DNA of 64,000 nt from Paludibaculum fermentans (lineage in GTDB: Bacteria; Acidobacteriota; Terriglobia; Bryobacterales; Bryobacteraceae). The translations under genes were made by a program, and so were the position numbers. Positions 36,355 through 45,913 of this stretch are shown here, piece after piece. The stretch spans positions 5,657,501 to 5,721,500 of the forward strand of contig NZ_CP063849.1 of assembly GCF_015277775.1 (NCBI RefSeq), given 5' to 3'. The notes under the pieces were generated by a model. The model was given only the letters and a program-made list of their open reading frames with translations. It was not told the DNA's origin and searched no databases. Each line of letters opens with the position of its first letter. The first letter of the stretch is position 1.

Positions 36355-38979
36355 TTGGACAGCGCGCGCCTGGAGCAGATCCAGAACCTCTTTCACGAAA
36401 CGGCAGATCTGCCGGAAGCCGAGCGGCTGCCCCATCTGCAGGCCGCCTGCGCAGGCGATGCGGCCCTGCTGCAGGAGGTTCTTTCCCTATTGGAGGAGGA
36501 TGCCCGTCATTCCTCCCTGCTCGACCAGCCGGTCGGCAGTGTCGCCGGCAAACTCCTGGCCGATCCGGCCCAACCCCGCCAGTTCGGCCCCTACCGCGTC
36601 ACTTCCCTTCTCGGCGAAGGCGGCATGGGTGTCGTCTATCTCGCGGAACGCGACGACCTTCGCAGCCTGGTCGCCATCAAGATCCTCCGCGATGCCTGGC
36701 TCTCACCCGCCCGGCGCGAGCGGTTCTCCGCCGAGCAACGGACCCTCGCCCAACTCAACCACCCCTCCATCGCCCGTCTCTACGATGCGGACACTCTCCC
36801 CGACGGCACCCCCTGGTTCGCCATGGAGTACGTCGAGGGGGTGCCCCTCACCACCTTCTGCCAGCAGCACGCCTGCTCCATCGAGCGCCGCCTGCGCCTC
36901 TTTCGCGCGGTCTGCGAAGCGGTGCAGTACGCCCACGGCCACGCCGTCATCCACCGTGATCTCAAGCCCTCGAACATCCTCGTCAAGCAGGACGGCTCCG
37001 TCCGGCTGCTCGACTTCGGCATCGCCAAACATCAGGAAGCGCTCGACTCCGCGGCCGACGTCACGCAGACCGGGCTCCGCCTCATGACCCCGGCCTACGC
37101 CGCACCCGAGCAGATCCGCGGCGAGCGCGCCAGCATCCACAACGACGTCTACGCCCTGGGCGTGATTCTCTACGAACTGCTGGCCGGCCGCCTTCCGTTC
37201 GACCTCTCCAACCGCACACCCACAGAGGCCCAGGCGATTGTCGTGCAGCAGGAGCCCGAACGCCCCTCCAGCCTGGCCCGCAAGGCGGCCCGGCTCTCCG
37301 CCAGCGACTCCTCCTGGGCGGATCTTGATGTCCTCTGCCTGACCGCGATGCACAAGGACGTCCAGCGCCGCTACGGCTCTGTCGAGGCGCTCATGCGCGA
37401 CGTCGATCATTACCTCGCCAACCAGCCGCTCGACGCCCGGCCGGACTCGCTCCGCTACCGCCTGGGCAAGTTCATTGGCCGCCATCGCAGCGCCGTCGTC
37501 ACCTCTTCGCTCGCCGCCGCGGCGGTGGTCGGCCTGGTCATCTTCTTCACGGTCCGCCTGGCCAAGGCCCGCAATCTCGCGGAAGCCGAGGCCGCCCGCA
37601 CGCAGCGCATCCAGCAGTTCATGACCCGGCTCTTTGAAGGCGGCGACGAAGCCGCCGGACCCAAGGACGACCTGCGTGTCGTCACGCTGCTTGACCGTGG
37701 TTTGCAGGAGGCGCGCGGGCTCGACTCAGAACCCGCCGTCCAAGCCGACCTCTACCAGACGCTCGGCGGCATCTATAAGAAGCTCGACAACCTCGTTCAG
37801 TCGGAATCGCTCCTCAAGCTCGCCCTGGAACGCCGCCAGGCGCTGTTCGGGCCGAATCACCCCCGCGTGGCGGAAAGTCTCGTGGCGCTGGGGCTGCTGC
37901 GTGTTGACCAGGCGCGCTTCGATGAGGCGGAAAAACTGGTCCGTGATGGCCTCGAGATGAGCCGCCGCACTCTTCCACCCGGCGACACCGGGATCGCCCT
38001 CGCCGCTTCCGCCCTGGGCCGAGTACTCAGCGAGCGCGGCTCCTACGACAAGGCGATCGGCGTTTTGGAAGAGGCGGTCCGCCTCCGTTCGGAGGGGGAA
38101 GTCACGCCCGAACTGGCCTCCAGCACCTACGAGCTGGCGAACGCACATTTCTACGCGGGCCACTTCGTGCAATCCGGAGAGCTCAACCAGAAGGTGCTGG
38201 CCATGCACCGCCAGCTTTACGGGTCGCGCCACCCCCACGTCGCGGAGGACCTGATCAACCTCGGCGCCATTCAGTTTGAGCAGGGCCGCTACCCCGAGGC
38301 GGAGGCCCTCTACCGCCAGGCGCTGGAGATCAACCAGTCCTGGTACGGCAAAGACCACCACACCACCGCATCCAACCTCACGATGCTCGGCCGCGCCCTT
38401 GTCCGGGAAGAACGCTTCGACGAAGCCGTCGACCTGCTGCAGCAATCCGTGGCCATCCAGGAACGTGTCTACGGCCAGGACCACCCGCGCGTAGCCTCCG
38501 CCATCAACGAACTGGGCTCCGTCGCCCTCAAGCGGAAGCACCTGGACGAAGCAGAGTCTCAATTCCGGCGCATGGTGGAGATCTACCGCAAGGCGAATGG
38601 CGACCGCCACTACCTGGTCGCCATCGGACTGTCGAATCTGGCTAGCGTTTACATCGAGCGCAAGGAAAACCACCGTGCCGAGCAAATCTATCGCGACGTC
38701 GTCCAACGCTTTACCACTGCGCTCTCGCCCGGCCACCTCAACACCGGCATCGCCCGCATCAAGCTCGGCCGGTCGCTTGTGCGGCAGCAGAAGTATCCCG
38801 AGGCCGAGACGGAGATCCTGGCCGGGTACGCGATTCTGACGAAACAAACCAGCCCTTCCGTCACCTGGCTCCAGGCGGCCCGTCAGGATCTGATTACGCT
38901 GTACGATGCGCAGGGCGATAGCGCCAAAGCGGCCCTCTATCGGGCCGAATCCGCGAAAGCCGCGCCGCCTAAGAAGTAG
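36355..38979 (+). CDS. Membrane Ser/Thr protein kinase with C-terminal TPR repeats
   Basis: An 874-residue PknB-type kinase. Residues about 80-350 hold the kinase domain with GEGGMG (87-92), ATP-binding Lys109, HRD (200-202) and DFG (220-222). A transmembrane helix at about 380-401 places the TPR-rich part (about 420-860, repeats such as EAEALYRQALEINQSWYG) outside the cytoplasm. I start at TTG 36355, preceded by a G-rich stretch, because the protein then begins DSARLEQIQNLFHET, as paralogues do. A GTG at 36307 overlapping the sigma gene is possible. It probably senses an extracytoplasmic partner through the TPRs and phosphorylates the adjacent ECF sigma factor. Its end overlaps the convergent ECF42 gene. 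Confidence 0.9.
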   Translation: MDSARLEQIQNLFHETADLPEAERLPHLQAACAGDAALLQEVLSLLEEDARHSSLLDQPVGSVAGKLLADPAQPRQFGPYRVTSLLGEGGMGVVYLAERDDLRSLVAIKILRDAWLSPARRERFSAEQRTLAQLNHPSIARLYDADTLPDGTPWFAMEYVEGVPLTTFCQQHACSIERRLRLFRAVCEAVQYAHGHAVIHRDLKPSNILVKQDGSVRLLDFGIAKHQEALDSAADVTQTGLRLMTPAYAAPEQIRGERASIHNDVYALGVILYELLAGRLPFDLSNRTPTEAQAIVVQQEPERPSSLARKAARLSASDSSWADLDVLCLTAMHKDVQRRYGSVEALMRDVDHYLANQPLDARPDSLRYRLGKFIGRHRSAVVTSSLAAAAVVGLVIFFTVRLAKARNLAEAEAARTQRIQQFMTRLFEGGDEAAGPKDDLRVVTLLDRGLQEARGLDSEPAVQADLYQTLGGIYKKLDNLVQSESLLKLALERRQALFGPNHPRVAESLVALGLLRVDQARFDEAEKLVRDGLEMSRRTLPPGDTGIALAASALGRVLSERGSYDKAIGVLEEAVRLRSEGEVTPELASSTYELANAHFYAGHFVQSGELNQKVLAMHRQLYGSRHPHVAEDLINLGAIQFEQGRYPEAEALYRQALEINQSWYGKDHHTTASNLTMLGRALVREERFDEAVDLLQQSVAIQERVYGQDHPRVASAINELGSVALKRKHLDEAESQFRRMVEIYRKANGDRHYLVAIGLSNLASVYIERKENHRAEQIYRDVVQRFTTALSPGHLNTGIARIKLGRSLVRQQKYPEAETEILAGYAILTKQTSPSVTWLQAARQDLITLYDAQGDSAKAALYRAESAKAAPPKK

Positions 38980-40249
38980 ACGCCGCGCACTTCTGCACGC
39001 GTTCCACCAGCAGGGCCTTCTCCCGGCCGTTCTGCGCCAGCGACACGGCTCGCTCCAACTCCAGCCGCGCCTCGTCCATGCGGCCCAGTTTCATCAGAAA
39101 GTCGGCCCGGACGCTGGGCAGCAGGTGATAATTCTCCAGAGCGTTCGCCGCGGACAGGGCATCCACCAGTTCCAGCCCGGCGGCGGGGCCAAACGCCATG
39201 CCTACCGCGACCGCCCGGTTCAGTTCCACGACCGGAGAAGGCTGCAGCCGCACCAGTTCCCGGTACAACATCGCGATCCGCCGCCAATCCGTCTGCTCCG
39301 GCGTCCGCGCCCTCGCGTGGCAGGCCGCAATCGACGCCTGCAGGACATAAGGACCCACGTCGCCGTCCTGCGCCTCACCCAGTTTGTAGGCCCGGTCCAA
39401 CGCCGCCAGGCCGCGCCGGATCAGCAACTGGTCCCACAACGACCGGTTCTGCTCGTACAACAACACCGGCTCGCCCTTGGGGCCCACGCGCGCGCGCCCT
39501 CTCGACGCCTGCAATTCCATCATCGCCACCAGGCCGTGAACTTCCGGCTCCTGTGGAGCCAGTTCCGCCAGGATCCGCCCCAGGCGCAATGCGTCGTCGC
39601 ACAGCCCCGGCCGCATCCAATCGTCGCCGGCCGTCGCCGCATATCCTTCATTGAAGATCAGATAGATGACTTCGATGACCGAAGTCAGCCGCGCCGCCAG
39701 TTCTTCGCCCCGCGGCACTTCGAACGGCACCTGCTTTTCGGCCAGTGTTCGCTTCGCCCGCACGATGCGCTGAGCGACTGTGGATTCGGTGACGAGGAAG
39801 GCGCGTGCAATCTCACCGGTCGTCAAGCCGCCCAGCATCCGCAGGGTCAAGGCGACGCGAGCCTCGGGCGGCAGCACCGGGTGGCAGGCGGTGAACACCA
39901 GCCGCAGCAGGTCGTCGCCCACGGGATCGTCCAAAGCCGCTTCCACTTCCGGCACGGCCATCTGCCGCGCTTCCAGCTCGATCCCTATCTCCTCGTGCTT
40001 CCGCTCAATCCGTTTGTTCCGGCGTAGATGGTCGATGGCGCGGTTCTTGCCCGCCGCCATCAGCCACGCACCTGGATTGCGCGGCACCCCCGACTCCGGC
40101 CATTGCTCCAGCGCAGCCACCAGCGCATCCTGCGCCAGTTCCTCGGCCACGCCGACATCGCGCACAATTCGCGCTAGTCCAGCGATCAGCCGCGCCGATT
40201 CGATGCGCCAGACTGCTTCGATCGCCCGGTGTATATCGGTAGCCGTCAC
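38969..40249 (-). CDS. ECF42-type RNA polymerase sigma factor
   Basis: A 426-residue sigma factor of the SigI/ECF42 type. Region 2 is at about 15-75 (VAEELAQDALVAALEQWP) and region 4 at about 110-165 (TGEIARAFLVTESTVAQRIVRAK). The long C-terminal extension has tetratricopeptide-like helices (about 200-415), a feature of this group that replaces a classical anti-sigma factor. It starts at GTG. Genes encoding DGPF/YCII and VOC proteins lie upstream on the same strand, which is the known genomic neighbourhood of ECF42. These are its likely targets or co-transcribed partners. The stop overlaps the end of the kinase gene by 11 bases. Confidence 0.92.
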   Translation of the reverse strand: MTATDIHRAIEAVWRIESARLIAGLARIVRDVGVAEELAQDALVAALEQWPESGVPRNPGAWLMAAGKNRAIDHLRRNKRIERKHEEIGIELEARQMAVPEVEAALDDPVGDDLLRLVFTACHPVLPPEARVALTLRMLGGLTTGEIARAFLVTESTVAQRIVRAKRTLAEKQVPFEVPRGEELAARLTSVIEVIYLIFNEGYAATAGDDWMRPGLCDDALRLGRILAELAPQEPEVHGLVAMMELQASRGRARVGPKGEPVLLYEQNRSLWDQLLIRRGLAALDRAYKLGEAQDGDVGPYVLQASIAACHARARTPEQTDWRRIAMLYRELVRLQPSPVVELNRAVAVGMAFGPAAGLELVDALSAANALENYHLLPSVRADFLMKLGRMDEARLELERAVSLAQNGREKALLVERVQKCAASTS

Positions 40250-40301
40250 AACTACCGATCACACCACCTTCCACGCCGCACCCGCAAGGGCGTAAGCGTC
40301 C

Positions 40302-40724
40302 TTACGTGCTCTGTCCCGTCTTTTCCTGCATTTCCGGGAAGGCGCTCGCCGCTTCTTTTACATCCGGCGGGAAATCGGAGAATTCCATTACCTGTCGCAG
40401 CTCAATCGTCTCGTTGTCCGAACCCGGGCACCGGGTCGCCCACTCAATCGCCTCTTCCCGCGATTTCACCTGAATCATCCAGTAGCCGCCCACTACTTCC
40501 TTCGCCTCGGGGAAAGGTCCATCCAGCACGTTTGGCTGGCCGCCTTGGAATGAGACCCGCACCCCCATCGATGGCGGATGCAGCCCGTCCAGCGCCAGCA
40601 GGACCCCCGCCTTCTGCAGTTGTTCGTTGTAGGCCATCATCGCCCCAACGGCCTTCGGGTCCGGCATCGTTCCGGGCTTGGCGTCTTCATAACCCTTGGG
40701 CATCATCAGCATCATGAACCGCAT
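40302..40724 (-). CDS. YCII-related (DGPF) protein
   Basis: A 140-residue protein of the YCII-related DGPF family. It starts with MRFMMLMMPKGYE and has the signature VLDGPFPEAKEVVGGYWMIQVKS in the middle. Family members are small ferredoxin-like-fold proteins of unknown reaction that are typically co-encoded with ECF42 sigma factors. The frame extends to 40799, but the ATG at 40724 has GGGAGG ten bases upstream. It is one of two paralogues here, flanking a VOC protein, and is the gene closest to the sigma factor (52-base gap). Confidence 0.88.
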   Translation of the reverse strand: MRFMMLMMPKGYEDAKPGTMPDPKAVGAMMAYNEQLQKAGVLLALDGLHPPSMGVRVSFQGGQPNVLDGPFPEAKEVVGGYWMIQVKSREEAIEWATRCPGSDNETIELRQVMEFSDFPPDVKEAASAFPEMQEKTGQST

Positions 40725-40821
40725 ACCCACTACACCTCCCCACCCGTGCGTCTTCCCTCGCAGCGGGCCATTCCCGGGCCCTTTGGGGGACGCCACCACA
40801 GCGTCCCCTCGCCCCTGACTT

Positions 40822-41235
40822 CTACATCGCCGGATCGCAGTTCACAATCCACGGGATCCCGAAACGGTCGGTCAGCATCCCGAAACGGGGTGACCAGAAG
40901 GTCTCCTGGATCGGCATCGAAATCACCTGCGCTCCTTCCGCCAGGGCATTGAAGATCCGGTTCGCCTCGTCCGGGCTCTTCACGTGCAGCGAGACCGAAA
41001 TGCCAACCGGCTTCTGGTACTGGCCCGCCATGGCATCCGACGCCATCAGGGTCTGGTCGCCCACCTCCATGCGCGCGTGCATGATCTTCGCCAGTTGTTC
41101 CTTGGGCACGTGCTCCGCCGCCGGGGTGCCCGCATGGGGCATCATGGCCGTGATCTTGCCGCCCAGGGCCTGCTCGTAAAACTTGAAGGCCTCTTCGGCC
41201 TGTCCATCGAATGTGAGATAGCTAACCAGCTTCAT
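40822..41235 (-). CDS. VOC-family protein, PhnB-like
   Basis: A 137-residue protein of the vicinal-oxygen-chelate superfamily, PhnB/3-demethylubiquinone methyltransferase-like subgroup. It shows SYLTFDGQAEEAFKFYEQALGG at the N-terminus and FWSPRFGMLTDRFGIPWIVN at the C-terminus. The substrate is unknown. It is encoded between two DGPF proteins, all preceding the ECF42 sigma factor. This fits the cluster often found with that sigma group, presumed to respond to some stress. An AAGGAG site sits just before the ATG. Confidence 0.88.
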   Translation of the reverse strand: MKLVSYLTFDGQAEEAFKFYEQALGGKITAMMPHAGTPAAEHVPKEQLAKIMHARMEVGDQTLMASDAMAGQYQKPVGISVSLHVKSPDEANRIFNALAEGAQVISMPIQETFWSPRFGMLTDRFGIPWIVNCDPAM

Positions 41236-41250
41236 AGTCGTCTCCTTGAT

Positions 41251-41691
41251 CTAGACCTTCCCAGCGGTCTTCTCCAACTGCGCCCGCATCGCCTCTTCAT
41301 GCGCCGCCTCTTCGGGCGTCAGCACATCCGAGGGGAAATCTTCCGTCTCGAACACCTGGCGAAGTTCCAAAACACCTTCGTTGCCCTCCATCGGGCCAGG
41401 GCACTTCAACGCCCATTGGATCGCCTCATCCCGGGAGTTCACCTTCAGCATCCAGTAGCCGGCGATCAGCTCCTTCGTCTCGGGGAATGGCCCATCGACT
41501 ACCGTCTTCTGCCCGCCCGAAGAGACAATCCGAGCTCCCTTCGAGCTGCCCTGCAGCCCTTCGCCGCCCAACAACACCCCGGCGTCGAGCATTTCCTGGT
41601 TGAACCGCCCCATGGCTTCGATCAGCTCTCGGCTCGGCATGACACCCGCCTCTGATTCGGGAGTCGCTTTGACAATCATCATGAATCGCAT
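41251..41691 (-). CDS. YCII-related (DGPF) protein
   Basis: A 146-residue paralogue of the protein at 40302-40724. It begins MRFMMIVKATPESEAG and has VVDGPFPETKELIAGYWMLKVNS in the same position. It is the first gene of the DGPF-VOC-DGPF-ECF42 series on the minus strand, and the 15-base gap to the VOC gene supports co-transcription. The ribosome-binding site is weak. Reaction unknown. The region between it and the divergent SGNH hydrolase gene (about 175 bases) should hold the promoter recognised by the ECF42 sigma factor itself, if autoregulated as usual. Confidence 0.87.
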   Translation of the reverse strand: MRFMMIVKATPESEAGVMPSRELIEAMGRFNQEMLDAGVLLGGEGLQGSSKGARIVSSGGQKTVVDGPFPETKELIAGYWMLKVNSRDEAIQWALKCPGPMEGNEGVLELRQVFETEDFPSDVLTPEEAAHEEAMRAQLEKTAGKV

Positions 41692-41867
41692 TCAGGTCAC
41701 GTTCCTTGTGGATTTTCACGCCCGACGGCCCGGTCTGCATCCCCCAGCCGTTCCTTTCGGGCTCTACCCTTGCGTCGATTCGCGACGCCCGGAATCGACA
41801 GCAATCGCGAGATTTTTTCCGCACATGGCCGCCGTGCCGCTGCCTTGCTAGCATGATCGTCAGCATC

Positions 41868-42518
41868 ATGAGGACTCTTATCCTGCTCGCCAGCCTCCTG
41901 CTCCCTCTACAGGCTCAGATTGTCCGGGAGAACATCGAATGGCTGGACGTGTGGATGCCCGACACCAACGTGCACGCCCTGCCGCGCGTCCTGCTCATCG
42001 GCGATTCCATCACCCGCGGCTACGGCAAGCAGGTGGAAGCGCTGCTCAAGGACAAAGCCTACGTAGCCCGCCTCGCCACCTCGAAGAGCCTGGGCGATCC
42101 CGCCCTGCTCGATCAGGTTTCCCTTGTACTCAAGGAGCAGGCCTTTGACGTCATCCATTTCAACAACGGCATGCACGGTGACGGCTACAGCGAGGAAGCG
42201 TATGCGGCGGCCCTGCCTGAGCTGCTGGCCACGTTGCGCCGCCTGGCGCCCAAGGCCCGCATCGTCTGGGCGACCACCACGGACGTCCGCGTGAAGGAGC
42301 ATCTGGACCAGGTCGCGCCCAAGACCGGCCGCATGATCAAAAGGAATGAACTGGCCGCGGCATTCGCGAAGCAGGAAGGACTGCCGGTGGACGACCTCTT
42401 TGAAGTGATTAAGGACCACCCGGACTACCACGTACCCGACGGAGTCCACTTCAACGCCAAGGGCTACGAAGCACTCGCGGCGCAGGTGGCCGCTGCCGTC
42501 GCGAAGGTTCTCCCGTGA
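41868..42518 (+). CDS. Secreted SGNH/GDSL-type hydrolase
   Basis: A 216-residue hydrolase with a signal peptide (MRTLILLASLLLPLQAQ). The block I motif GDSIT puts the nucleophile at Ser47. The oxyanion Asn is in FNNGMHG and the Asp-His pair in PDGVHFNAKG. These residues are complete, so it should be active on an ester, such as an acetylated glycan or a lipid. An ATG at 41853 would add five residues; neither start has a clear ribosome-binding site. Its stop codon overlaps the GTG of the following gene (GTGA), so both products are probably made together. Confidence 0.83.
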   Translation: MRTLILLASLLLPLQAQIVRENIEWLDVWMPDTNVHALPRVLLIGDSITRGYGKQVEALLKDKAYVARLATSKSLGDPALLDQVSLVLKEQAFDVIHFNNGMHGDGYSEEAYAAALPELLATLRRLAPKARIVWATTTDVRVKEHLDQVAPKTGRMIKRNELAAAFAKQEGLPVDDLFEVIKDHPDYHVPDGVHFNAKGYEALAAQVAAAVAKVLP

Positions 42519-43015
42519 CCGTCCTGTTGCGGGGGTGGTTGCTGGCAGGCTGCCTGGGCGTTCTGGCCGCGGGCCAATCCTTCCCCACGACTCAGGTCGA
42601 GACCCTGGCCGGCGGGAAACTCTCCATCCCCCAGGCGTTCGGAGGCAAGCCGGCCATTCTGGTCTGGAGCTTCAGCAAGAAGGCCGGAGAGGCCACCCGG
42701 GCTTGGACCGACCCCTTGGCCAAGGAAGGCCTGCCGGTCTGGTCCGCGGCCATGCTGGAAGCCGCGCCCCGCTTCGTCCGCCCCATGATCCGCGGCGGGA
42801 TGCGCAAGGACATGCCGGAAGCTCAGCAGCAGCACGCCCTGCTGTTTTACCAAGGCGAAAAGCAGTGGCGCCAGATCCTGAAGCCGCCGAAAGATGACGA
42901 TCCGCTCGTGGTCCTGCTGGACGCGCAGGGCAATGTGGCGTGGAGCTACTCCGGCGTTTACGCCGCGAAGACCATTGACGAGGTCCGCCAGCGATTTAAG
43001 AGCCTCGCGAAGTAG
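42515..43015 (+). CDS. Small secreted protein, thioredoxin-like fold
   Basis: A 166-residue protein with a short signal sequence (about 1-19). The pattern GGKPAILVWSFSKKAG, then WSAAMLEAAPRF, then VVLLDAQGNVAWSYSGVYAA suggests a thioredoxin-like beta-alpha fold, similar in outline to the ATP10/peroxiredoxin-like group. There is no CxxC, so it would not be a dithiol redox protein. It is translationally coupled to the SGNH hydrolase by a GTGA overlap. Function unknown. It converges on lepA, whose stop codon lies nine bases away. Confidence 0.65.
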   Translation: MTVLLRGWLLAGCLGVLAAGQSFPTTQVETLAGGKLSIPQAFGGKPAILVWSFSKKAGEATRAWTDPLAKEGLPVWSAAMLEAAPRFVRPMIRGGMRKDMPEAQQQHALLFYQGEKQWRQILKPPKDDDPLVVLLDAQGNVAWSYSGVYAAKTIDEVRQRFKSLAK

Positions 43016-43024
43016 CGGCGCAGC

Positions 43025-44839
<1,815 letters not shown>

Positions 44840-44873
44840 GCTGTAAACTGGGAGAGTCCCCTAATTATCCCAT

Positions 44874-45353
44874 ATGTCGCACAAGGTCTTTGAGGGCAAC
44901 CTCGACGGGAAGGGCTTGAAATTCGCCCTGATCGTCAGCCGCTTTAACAGCTTCATCACGGAACGGTTGCTGAGCGGCGCTCTCGATGCCCTCAGCCGCG
45001 CCGGTGTCGCCCAGACCGATATCGAGATCGCCAAAGTGCCTGGTTCCTGGGAAATGCCTGTAGTCGCCGCCCAGATCGCCCGTCAGAAACGCCACGACGG
45101 CGTCATCTGCCTGGGTGCCGTCATTCGCGGAGAAACTCCACATTTTGACTATGTTGCGGGCGAAGCCGCCAAGGGCCTCGCGCACGTCTCGCTCGAAACC
45201 GGCATCCCGATCGCCTTCGGAGTCCTGACCACCAATACCCTCGAGCAGGCCATCGACCGCGCCGGGGCCAAGGGTGGCAACAAGGGCTTCGAGTCGGCCA
45301 TGACCGCTATCGAGATGGCCAACCTCCTGAAGTCGCTCAGCTCGAAGGCTTAG
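44874..45353 (+). CDS. ribH: 6,7-dimethyl-8-ribityllumazine synthase
   Basis: A 159-residue lumazine synthase that joins 3,4-dihydroxybutanone 4-phosphate to the ribityl-aminopyrimidine in riboflavin synthesis. The active site shows [12 protein letters not shown] (22-33), VPGSWEMP (55-62) and the catalytic His90 in GETPHFDY. Full length for the family. It is followed by nusB after 13 bases, the order seen in many bacteria. The intergenic region to lepA is very short, and the ATG has no obvious ribosome-binding site. Confidence 0.96.
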   Translation: MSHKVFEGNLDGKGLKFALIVSRFNSFITERLLSGALDALSRAGVAQTDIEIAKVPGSWEMPVVAAQIARQKRHDGVICLGAVIRGETPHFDYVAGEAAKGLAHVSLETGIPIAFGVLTTNTLEQAIDRAGAKGGNKGFESAMTAIEMANLLKSLSSKA

Positions 45354-45366
45354 CAGAACCGACAGA

Positions 45367-45831
45367 ATGCCAGCAAGACGCAAATCGCGCCATCGTGCCG
45401 TTCAGGTTCTCTTCCTGTGGGACGTCCGCAAACTGCCGATCGACGACGCCATCCAGGCCTTCTACGACTCCCTCATTACCGCTGAAACCGAGGAAGAGAC
45501 CGGTGAAGAGCCCGCGGAAGCGCCCGCCCACGACGCCTTCATGGAGAGCCTGGTCCGCGGAACCTCTGCAAATGTAGTAGAGCTGGATAGCTACATCGCC
45601 AAGCGCGCCGAAAACTGGCGGCTGGAACGCATGCCCATCGTCGACCGCAACCTGCTCCGCATGGCGGTCTACGAGATGAAGCACGTCGGCACTCCGCCCG
45701 CGGTCGTCATCGACGAAGCCCTGGAACTTGCCCGCCGCTACTCTGAGGAAGAGGCCGTCCCCTTCCTGAACGGAGTCCTCGACGCGGTCCGCAAAGTCCT
45801 CTTCCCGCCCAACTCCGCCGAAGCCAACTAG
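45367..45831 (+). CDS. nusB: Transcription antitermination factor NusB
   Basis: A 154-residue all-helical RNA-binding protein. The N-terminal MPARRKSRHRAVQVLFLWD and the C-terminal YEMKHVGTPPAVVIDEALELARRYSEEEAVPFLNGVLD segments are family-typical. NusB works with NusE, NusA and NusG on boxA RNA during rRNA antitermination. It follows ribH by 13 bases in an operon. A long acidic segment (about 38-58, ETEEETGEEPAE) widens the central loop relative to the usual ~140 residues. Confidence 0.95.
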   Translation: MPARRKSRHRAVQVLFLWDVRKLPIDDAIQAFYDSLITAETEEETGEEPAEAPAHDAFMESLVRGTSANVVELDSYIAKRAENWRLERMPIVDRNLLRMAVYEMKHVGTPPAVVIDEALELARRYSEEEAVPFLNGVLDAVRKVLFPPNSAEAN

Positions 45832-45854
45832 CCAGACAGTCCAGGTTTAAACGC

Positions 45855-45908
45855 AAAAAGGGCCGCCCCTGTGCGCCACGAACATCCGTGTGCAGGGGGA
45901 CGGCCCTT
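45855..45908 (-). terminator. Rho-independent terminator of the TonB receptor gene at 45914-49594
   Basis: On the minus strand AAGGGCCG and CGGCCCTT form the base of a hairpin, continued by CCCCTG/CAGGGG after a one-base mismatch or bulge, and followed by TTTTT (plus-strand positions 45855-45859). It sits between two convergent genes, so it can also terminate nusB transcription by its stem, though with a poorer T-run on that side. Confidence 0.75.
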
Positions 45909-45913
45909 GGAGT

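Noticed and set aside
44840-44873. Regulatory element between the divergent lepA and ribH genes
   Set aside because: Only 34 bases are available and the GGGA/TCCC symmetry is too short to support a site.
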